From positions 15,195,765-15,259,764 of the forward strand of contig NC_079426.1 in NCBI RefSeq assembly GCF_026213295.1: 64,000 bases of DNA. Reading direction: 5' to 3'. Of this stretch, positions 54,932-64,000 are shown piece after piece. The stretch is from Gadus chalcogrammus (lineage: Eukaryota > Chordata > Actinopteri > Gadiformes > Gadidae). The notes under the pieces were generated by a model. That model did no database searches. It saw nothing but the letters and a program-made list of their open reading frames with translations, and was not told the origin of the DNA. A program made the translations under genes and the position numbers. Every line of letters starts with the position of its first letter. Positions within the stretch are counted from its first letter, which is position 1.

Positions 54932-55257
54932 ATGAGTTTGTGTGAAAGCGTAGGTGTAATGCTTAATTTTGTTTTGAGTTATTTGTGTTTACTTTCACTG
55001 TTTAAGATGAGAGAAACTTTAGAATACAATATTTCATTAAATATAATTTCTAGGCTTTGCGCAGTGACTCAAATTGCAAAAACATTTAGGCTCCTCTGAT
55101 TAAACTCCTAGATCTCGGGGATTTCAATGGGTTTCTGGCTGTCATTAGCATTTTAAACCCGTTGCGGAGATTGGTTTGTGTTCTGACATACCTCACCCAA
55201 AGGCAAATCATTAATTGTTATAAAATACCAAGAATAAGATTGAGAATGAGCAGTATT

Positions 55258-55931
55258 TAGGGGTGGGAAAAATGATTGATTCTTCGATGCATCGCGATTC
55301 TCTCTAGAACGATTCCGTCCCGATGCATATAAATTAATAATCTGAATTTAATTTTTAATTTGTTCGCCTGCTGCAACATTCTGTTCGGCAGAGAGGGATA
55401 ATTTTTGTAATTTTAAAATTATTTAATTTATCTTCAGTGTGTATTGGCCAATCTGATTTGTCTTGACACGATTGTAATTCAGCCTACGCATAGCATGCAC
55501 GCAAACTCACAGCCAGACACAAGAACTCCTTCTAATTCAAGAGCAGCTTTTTCTTTAATGCCATAGAAAACAAAGATTAGAAAGAAAACTGAAACCAATT
55601 TTTTACATAATTCCATATTGTGTTGTAATGCAAGCATGCATTGATTATTGCATTGTTCATAGAAAGACATATTTGTGACAAAAGCTTTTTCTCTAATAAA
55701 ATATTAGATAAGTTCATTCATCTGTCTTTAATGATCATCACAAAAGTAAGAAGTGATTAGCAAACTCTGAGTAGCAAACTCGGATGTATATATATATTTT
55801 TGAAAATCACGCATGGAAATGTATATAAATATTTTTGTTGCATCGAGATGCATTGATAATCGTTTTAGAATCAAATCTTTGACCTCATAATCGGAATCGA
55901 ATCGTGAGGTGCCAAGAGATTCCTACCCCTA
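55258..55931. mobile_element. hAT-like non-autonomous element, 674 bp
   Basis: The ends TAGGGGTGGGAA (55,258) and TTCCTACCCCTA (to 55,931) are imperfect inverted repeats of the TAGGGGTGGG type common in hAT MITEs. Subterminal GATTC- and GATGCAT-containing motifs occur in inverted orientation at both ends. There is no coding sequence. An 8-bp target duplication is not evident, so the assignment rests on terminal sequence only. Confidence 0.55.
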
Positions 55932-56574
55932 ATATACGTGAGGTTTATGGGATGAGGGGAATGACATTTTGTATAATCATAATCATAATAATCATCATCA
56001 TTGATTTTTGGCAGGTAGTGTTTTAAGCAACTTGTATTTAAGTGCCGGCAGCTGACATGAAACGCCAAAACAATCTGCAAATATATGCATTACTTAATGA
56101 CATTTATTTTGTCATATCCTTGAAAGGAGTCGGACACTATAGCTGACATTTATACCCATAAGGATATTATTGCTCATCAAATACAGCAACAATATAATCA
56201 ACCATGATGATATAATCAAACCCTTTCAATGGTGTGACGGTTGCATTTTTCCTGAGCTTGGGTTACCACCATTTCGATCATATTGTCCGCTGGTATGAAC
56301 CATCATTGGCTGGTTCTAAGAACCACATAATGTTGTGCTATGATATGAAAATGTATCAGCATTTGTTTGGGTCCCGTTGGAAATTGCATTTGGCCTGAGG
56401 ACTATCTGTAACAGTGAAAGAATGGGGCCAGAGAAAGGTGACTTCCAGCATCGCCGTGGCGGGAAGGAACAGTGAGGATAGGATGTTGACAGGTCAGCAC
56501 GAGACGAGAGAGAGGACAGGACGAGAGAGGACAGGACAAGTGGCCGGTTTTAGCCATACTCCTTGGTGTCGGAG

Positions 56575-56704
<130 letters not shown>

Positions 56705-56788
56705 CACTGTAACATCTGTGGATCTTTGCAGCATACGTCTCACCGGAGGGTTTGTCACGCCTGCCTTGCCATCAAACGTGCATATAAA

Positions 56789-56790
<2 letters not shown>

Positions 56791-56881
<91 letters not shown>
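56791..56881. repeat. (CA)n microsatellite
   Basis: A pure CA array 86 bp from the previous one. The pair is separated by unique sequence. Confidence 0.98.
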
Positions 56882-56884
<3 letters not shown>

Positions 56885-58153
56885 TTGATGAATCTTGAAA
56901 TATTCCTTGCTGAATGAATGCTGAAATGTGACACCATCAAGGCTGACAGTAACTCCGCCCCTCCAGCTGCCCAGTAGACCCCCTAGGGAGTGTGTATGCA
57001 ACGATCCTCCCTTGCTATATGGATCTCAATGCCATTAAAATACGGGTGTAAAGAGATGGATATGTTAAACTCAATCACATAGTGAGTGTGGAGAGACTGA
57101 GAAAAGTGAGTACTTGTGTAGGTTCTGCTAGAAAACGATAGCATGGCTTGGGTTGGGGCTGAATGCAATATAGGACCTGACTAAGTCACTTGTCCTATTT
57201 ACCTGTGTGAGGGCAAACAGAAGTAAGGTGTATCTGGGCCAGAACACTGTGTGTTCTGCTTTAGCCCCAAAACACAGCAGCTGAGGGGGAAGGAACTAGG
57301 CCATGGTAGCCATTTTATACACATACAGTACAGTGTCTGTTGCACGTTCTCAAACAGCTATGTCAAAGTACTTTTCACCTCCAGCTCATTTTGCGACACT
57401 AATTAATCATATCACTTTTTTTTATTCGTTACTGAGGTGATAACTGCATTATTTCCGAGCCCGTATGATATCCTCACTGTGGAATCAGGACATACTCGGT
57501 ATTATCTTGTTGGGCTGCCAAAACCTTTTTGTTTGTATTTTTGCCATCATGCTATGAATTTTCGTCAGGTATCGTAAGTACTGGATTCTAATTAGAAGCA
57601 ACATTTGCATAACCTCCTGTATTAGAGGCTTTGCCTTGGAGTCAGGTGATTGCAGCAGTTGTTGATTGTCGAGGTAACCATCCCTTATAGATAGAATAGT
57701 GGTATGAGTGTTGTGGTGAGGATGTTAGACAGTGTCAGCAGCCAACAGCATCCTTGAGCAAAAGGCTTTTAATGGTGTGTATCGATATAACTAGGATACT
57801 GAAATATGTAAAAATGTGTTTTTCTAATCCTTTGGTCTGCTTGAGTCTGATTTCAGAGTGTATTTCCTAAAGGCCTCAACATATAATATTTATCATATCA
57901 TAATGTTGAAATAACAACAGGCTTCTACTGCTCTATTTTCATGTGGTGTTGAGAGTGAAGACATATAATTCAACAGTAGTCTTCTCACCTCTACCTCTTT
58001 GCTTTTGCCTTGAACTGAACCGAACATTTCATGGGCTATTTATAATCCAACTATTCATTGTTTTCTCCTTCGTCTTGAAGTCTCCATCTTGACAGCTATT
58101 CCCTCCAAACACCTCTCCGAAAGTCAGAGATGATCCCCTTATGTAACCTGGCC

Positions 58154-58196
58154 TACACACTCACACACACACTCGCGCGCGAGCAGACACACACAA

Positions 58197-58279
<83 letters not shown>
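58154..58279. repeat. (CA)n microsatellite with CG palindrome
   Basis: A CA array whose left part contains the 12-bp palindrome CTCGCGCGCGAG (58,172-58,183). Confidence 0.96.
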
Positions 58280-58280
<1 letters not shown>

Positions 58281-58886
58281 TTGAGAAGGTCAATATGGCA
58301 TTTTAACCCTTTACGCATGGTCAATTTCTTCAGTAGGCCTTGTCACGGTCTGGTGGGTTATGAGTCTAAGGGGAGTTGAGGATGATGAATGTTCTCTCTG
58401 AAGCTGATGACCTGGTGGCAAATCTCATTTTGTTGACGCTTGCTGCTGTGCCCCGTTCTTGTGGATGCTGATAAAAAAAGGGTATCCATTATACATTGTA
58501 ATTGTCGGTTAATAAATGTATGGGTCAGGCGGAGTTGCAGCTGCAGTCAAGCCAGTCGAGTCCCGTTAGGTCAGGGAACGTTTATCAGATATTAGGACGG
58601 TCTGATGTTCAAAATATAGGACAAAACAAAGTAAATAAATTATGTCCCAATGTCCGTCGCAGGAAGCTGTGAATTGCACAGGAATTTCAGTCAGCCCATC
58701 AAGTTCCGGGGATTTGGTCATGGCAACCTCAGAAGCTTCCAAGCAGCTCAATTTGTGGCAGTGCTGTGCCTGATGTATGTGGCAATACCAAGGGTGCAAC
58801 AGAGAATTACCTTCTCTGAAGTGTATGAAGTATGCTTCAGCTACCCAGTAGACCGAGGTAGAAGTATACCGACACAGCCTGCTGCG

Positions 58887-58945
58887 GTGTGTGTGCGTGT
58901 GCGTGTGCGTTTGCGTGCGTGCGTGTGTGTGTGTGTGTGTGTGCG
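58887..58945. repeat. (GT)n/(GTGC)n microsatellite
   Basis: Degenerate GTGC units then a GT core, ending in GTGCGCAC. Confidence 0.93.
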
Positions 58946-61900
58946 CACGTGAGAGTGAGTGGAGATCCAATTTCATGTCTCCCTCTTCAAACCGACAGCA
59001 TGGCACCTTGTTTGTGAGGATTCACTGTGCATCCGCAAAACATCTCTATACCCGACTTAACATTACAACTGGAGTGCAATCCTTTAAAGAAATAAAATCT
59101 GTCTGTTTGTCTATAGAGACGTACTGTTGTCCTGCACAATAAATCTTTACATGTATTTGCCTCTGTTGAGGCATTTTTAAGGATCACAATTATAGTTAAT
59201 GTTCCATTAGCCCCAGTTATTAGACGTAAATAAATTGTTCATCATTCTGTTCAATAAACATTTTGAGCAAAACATTGAATACTTAATATTTGCTGCTCGT
59301 AACTTCAAAAATGCCTTTCTCGGATTTAAGTAATGAATGTTACCTCTGGTAGGTCATATTGAGAATTTCTAACGTTTTTCTTGAATGTGAAGCAGGGAGC
59401 CCAGAGTATATATTATTTTTGTCAGATGGAGGGAGAAGAGGACGGCATAAAGTTCATGGGAGATGAATAATGATTTCCTTGGTTTTTAGGCATCGACCTT
59501 GGCTGCAAATTGTAATTGCAGTAAATTTAGATTTGTGTTGCTTGTGAATAATTAGGGATGCAGCAGTATTGGCATCGGTACAATTGTGTTCTCATGAACT
59601 CCTGATGGCAAAAACTCTCGGATACAACCACACCGGATACCACTTTACGACAACATGACTTTAACCTCTCAGCAGTGGAGCAGGTTGAGTGGATGGGGAG
59701 CATATCATCGGCGGACAGATGCACACGCATACCTTGGCAATCGCATTATTTTCATATACAATCTCGACACATCAAGTCAATTTAGCAATCGCTAGCGAAG
59801 AATGAGGATGCTGCAGAGAGGTATGGACTGGCCATCTGTGACAGTGCTTCACAGCGATCACTGTTCATCTGTCCTCGTGTTTGTTTCCACTTATGAGTGG
59901 AGGTCCTCGCCATTGCAGTCACCCCCAGCCAGTGATGGCAATCAACTCTGTAGTGCTCTCATTTATTCATCCCAGGCTGTGTTGGAGAGCCCACACGTTT
60001 AGCTGCACTAGCACTCCAGAATGCTAATAGGAAAACCATTCTGATGGCCACTCAGTGATGATAGTGATTAAGGTAAACACCAGTCCTTCAAACGTGGTCA
60101 TCAGTGGGCCGGGGAGAAGTGTCCCCGTATGGCTGTTCAGAATGTGGAGAGCTCTGTGACGGCCATTGTTAAGGTTGATTCACCAGATGTGTAATAAAAA
60201 ACAGCTGCTGTCAAATTCAGTGCTTGCATGGCAAATTCATTTTCAGGTGCACAATTTTGAAGTGCAAGCAATATATCCATGGTAATGAATGGTGTTTTAC
60301 TGGGGGAAAATATCACCATTCACTTTTGACCCATGTCCATAATGGTGCATGGTAAATTAATCAAACTAAAAGATTTCTCGTTAACAAAACAATCCCGTAA
60401 GCAAGGCCTTCCCATATCTTCCATCGTGATAGCGATAAAGCTTGGTCTGTTTCACAAGTAAACAGGCGTCTTTTTTTATCAAATTTTCCCAGACCCATAT
60501 TTCTTGAATATCAATCTTAAACTGGGCCCCTCCATGCCTTTGATGGCTTCTCCTCAATGGTTACATGTGCCAGGAGTACCTCTTTTCCCTGAACCCTTAA
60601 AAGAAGATTGAGGCCCAAAAGCATGAAGTATTCAGTGGTCCTATGGGACAAACAGCTTGCTGTGAAGCAAAGTGTTTCTTAGAGCTTTTTGGGGGGGTTT
60701 ATGTATATATTTCAGTTCCACCGTAATATGCAGTGCCACGCATGCTTCATTGATAATAGAGTCTAGGTGCTGCCTCAAACCTTTTGAGAAAGGCGCCCTT
60801 GAGTCATCATCAGATAAAGGTTTCCCTATTGCTGCCCTATAGATCTGTTGTAAACCAAGGCATACAGCACCTTATATTGAGATAAATGGGCTGTGCTTGG
60901 AAATGCTTGTTTGTCAGCGAAATATGAACCTCTGCTTGGGCAGGGGGCCATGGTTCAACACCTGAGTAGAGGCCGGTGGATTGGAAGGAATGCAGAGGAA
61001 TATTTCCCAAACGTAGAGCAGCAGACGATCGATGCTAGGAGTTTTTTTGATCTGTGTCCAGTGTGCTGTTCTGTACAGGGAGCAATAGGTGGGAGATATG
61101 ATTTATTATTGCCATGGTCTGCTCGGAAGAAGATAGTACTGGCTTTGCAGAAGGAAAAAATGCTTATACTGTTAATAGAGTTAAAATCTTAAAGTGCTGC
61201 AATTACTGTCCTCCCTCGTTAACCTTATTTGTATAACTATTCAGTGGGAGCCATTTATCTTGGGTCAATGACTAGCTTATTCATGTCATGCTCTATTTAG
61301 AGTAGTATTTGTTGATTGAACCCATCTCACTCCATTTTATATTATTGTCTGTATGTGAATACAGGTCCCTCAAGGTTTCTGCCATCACAAAGACTATGAG
61401 TGTACCCTGGTGTAACCACAATACAGCACAGCTCTGTGATATTTACTTGCTGAGTGTGAGTCAATGGGCTCTTGGTTGGCTAACATCGCAGGTATTAAGT
61501 TGCTCCTCTCTAAGGGTATAACACTCTGTCTACTATTACGATCCTATATGAGGCTATTCCAACACACGCTCGATGCATCCCAGCCCAGACAGCGGTGGGA
61601 CGGTGTTATCGTCTCAGGGGATCATTCCTACTCTAAGGGGAAGTGCGCAGATTCAAATTGCTGCATAGTGTAGTAGCCTGTGGAATCACAGCATGAGCTG
61701 AAAATGATATCCTGACATGATTTGTTTCGTTTGTTTCATTTAACAAGGTAGAGCACAGGTAGCCTGGGAAGGGGACGATCATTTTCTCTTTGCTCTGTTA
61801 GATTGTCTGGCCCCGTCCAGCAGACTTCGCCAAGGTTCGGCCAATCATAACCATTTCATAGTTTGGGTCGGATTTGATTCAATTACTGTACAGAGGAGTG

Positions 61901-62157
61901 CATAGAAGCATTTTTCCGGGAAAAAACAAGATGGCGGCAGTGGATGTGTAATGGTCTGTTGAATTCGCTATTCCCAGTCTTTATATGCCACGTATTACAC
62001 ATATGTTGTTTGTGGATTTAAATGATAATTTTTCATGCAAAGAGAACTACAATTTATTGTGAGGAAGTTGGATAATGTTTGGTTTTGTGTGAGGCCGCTT
62101 TGTTAACTACAGCTCTTCGCTGCTCTCAACGAGAATGATATATGTCACCAGTGCCAC

Positions 62158-62681
62158 TGTCACGTTAAAATTGTACCGGGGTCGAAAATTGTACCGGCCT
62201 ACGTCATCAGTTGTTTACATCTTGACAACCTGCCGACAACATTCGGGTCATGTTTCCAAAAGACGAAATAACATAATACAGATAACGGATCGCTAGATAA
62301 CACTTGTTTTTACTTTATATTTGTATTGTATTTAATTGTTTAATCGAGGCGATCGCGTCAAATGACGTAGGAATGTACAAGAACCTTCCTACGTCATTTG
62401 ACGCGATCGCCCGTTTCCCGGCAACAAACGATCGCGTCGTCTGTTGCTATTCGATTAAACAATTAAATACAATACAAATATAAAGTAAAACAAGTTTTAT
62501 CTAGCGATCCGTTATCTGTATTATGTTACTTCGTCTTTTGGAAACATGAGCCGAAAGTTTTTTGCAACCTGCCCGGCAACAGACGATCGCGTCGTCTGTT
62601 GCCAGGCAGGTTGTCAAGATGTAAACAACTGATGACGTAGGCCGATACAATTTTCGCCCCCGGTACAATTTTAATGTGACA
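62158..62681. mobile_element. 524-bp foldback element, copy 2
   Basis: The ends match copy 1 (TGTCACGTTAAAATTGTACC at the left; the right end has one change, ATGTGACA for ACGTGACA). It is flanked by a possible 4-bp target duplication CCAC (62,154-62,157 and 62,682-62,685). The centre is a tight hairpin around 62,347-62,411, where GCGATCGCGTCAAATGACGT meets its inverted copy with a loop of about 12 bases. The right arm carries an extra block repeating the ACGATCGCGTCGTCTGTTG motif (62,427-62,447 and again 62,581-62,601). No coding sequence. Confidence 0.82.
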
Positions 62682-63601
62682 CCACCACTCTGGTACAGAC
62701 ATGGTGATTTCTCCAAGGGGAGGATAACGGCATCGAAAGAGGTGATAACCATTTTAAGTCGGATGTGGAGAGTTTCAGTTATGACGATGGGGAGATTGTC
62801 GGTCTTGTCACATACAAGACTTGTAGTCTTTCTCATTGTGTTTTTTCTCTACCGCCTTTTACTGAACAACGTGAAAAATAATCATTCGTATTCACAAACA
62901 ACATATGTGTAATCCGGGGCATATAAAGACTGGGACCTGAAAATATTTTGTTCTCTGCATTGAAACATATTTTACGATCTCATAGGTCCCATGGGGACCA
63001 ACGGAAGGGGCGGGACTTACGAGCTCTATTGGTCGAGCAATATCAGGCTATCACACACCTGTACAGTTTGCCACAATTCCTCATGTCATACTCTCGCCGT
63101 GCTTATGCTGCTCATGGTTAGTTTCTCTTCTTGGTTACCGCTACTTGTACTGATTCCACTTCTGCTGCAAATCACCAGAACACACCTATATTTATTATTA
63201 TGCATTATTGTAATGAAGTTAACTTTATTTTTCGACTAAGCAGACCCATTAATGCTTAGTGACACTAAGCAGAACTAGGCTATATGACTAATTCACTTGT
63301 TCAGCCATGTTAGCTGTTTGCAAGAGTGGACAACATGGGTTATTTTACTATAACATTCTACATCATATTATTTAACCCTAGAGCAAGTGTTTTCATGTCT
63401 CTTCATTACTGATTTGTAATGGCTAGTGTATTAGGGTCCAGTGGGTGACTAATCTGTTCTGACTATTACCAATTAGAGAACCTAATATACACCAACACAG
63501 AATACCATGCAGTCACCATCACCAAGCCTTTGTACGCAGTGAATCCCCCGAGGTAGGATCTAATCTGTGAGCTTGAGCATGTTCCAGCATTCATGCTTTT
63601 G

Positions 63602-63602
<1 letters not shown>

Positions 63603-63658
<56 letters not shown>

Positions 63659-63659
63659 A

Positions 63660-63721
<62 letters not shown>
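63603..63721. repeat. (CA)n microsatellite with two phase breaks
   Basis: A CA array interrupted by CCACACACCA near 63,657-63,668. Confidence 0.97.
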
Positions 63722-63722
<1 letters not shown>

Positions 63723-64000
63723 ATCATTCCTTTCCCTCACACCTCTTCCACTATTCTTTGTGCCTGGAGCGAACACTGTGATTATGATTAATAAAGAAGG
63801 CCTCATTAAAATTACATCACTTTAGGATTCATAATTCATGTCAAAATATGACTGAAGATGGTTAGTGCCACAGAATAAATTAGACTTTTCTTCTATTTTC
63901 AAGTCACACGGTATCTCGCCCCTGGTTCATGTCGTAAACTATCCTAAATCCATTCTCTGGTGAAATTATGATTACTCCATGGCTTTTTTACTTTGCCGAT

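Noticed and set aside
58650..58952. 100-codon frame in the stk32c intron
   Set aside because: It has no kinase motif or splice context and runs into a GT array.
59550..59650. Possible hAT fragment (AGGGATGCAGC, ATCGGTAC)
   Set aside because: Only one weak end is seen, without an inverted partner.

Overview
This is vertebrate nuclear DNA, almost certainly from a teleost fish: long introns, spliced protein-coding genes, cut-and-paste DNA transposons and a very high density of (CA)n/(GT)n microsatellites, which reminds me of gadiform genomes although the species cannot be fixed from sequence alone. Four genes are recognisable by exon-level protein similarity: inpp5a (minus strand, first coding exon at 15,488-15,562), pwwp2b (minus, main coding exon 40,887-42,618), lrrc27 (minus, eight coding exons between 43,308 and 48,464 plus a 5' UTR exon) and stk32c (plus, first coding exon 49,730-49,811). 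From memory of the human map, this order and relative orientation is that of 10q26.3 (STK32C - LRRC27 - PWWP2B - INPP5A), including the head-to-head STK32C/LRRC27 pair. The shared order supports each assignment.

Layout. 1-15,487: presumptive inpp5a intron 1, with a 2.27-kb PIF/Harbinger transposon (1,790-4,056) carrying a nested 547-bp MITE, a tRNA-derived SINE-like fragment and several CA arrays. 15,488-16,100: inpp5a exon 1 and upstream region with a perfect CRE. 16,100-37,390: intergenic, full of microsatellites (GTGC, GAAA, GA, CT, CA/GT), homopurine tracts and unique islands that could be regulatory. 37,390-42,618: pwwp2b 3' UTR exon (candidate), intron and main exon. 43,067-43,166: an assembly gap of exactly 100 N that probably hides pwwp2b exon 1 and the 3' end of lrrc27. 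43,308-48,763: lrrc27. 48,763-49,730: head-to-head promoter interval. 49,812-64,000: start of a stk32c intron longer than 14 kb, with a hAT-like MITE, microsatellites and a foldback element.

The genes share no obvious pathway: an inositol-polyphosphate 5-phosphatase (calcium signalling), an H3K36me3-type chromatin reader, a leucine-rich-repeat protein and a Ser/Thr kinase. They look like a conserved neighbourhood rather than a functional cluster.

Most interesting observations: (1) a MITE inserted at a TAA site inside the Harbinger transposase reading frame, whose end supplies a new in-frame ATG; (2) two copies of an unclassified foldback element, one of which makes up about 72% of a small lrrc27 intron; (3) a stk32c first exon with a weak first AUG and a strong internal AUG that would create an N-myristoylation signal.
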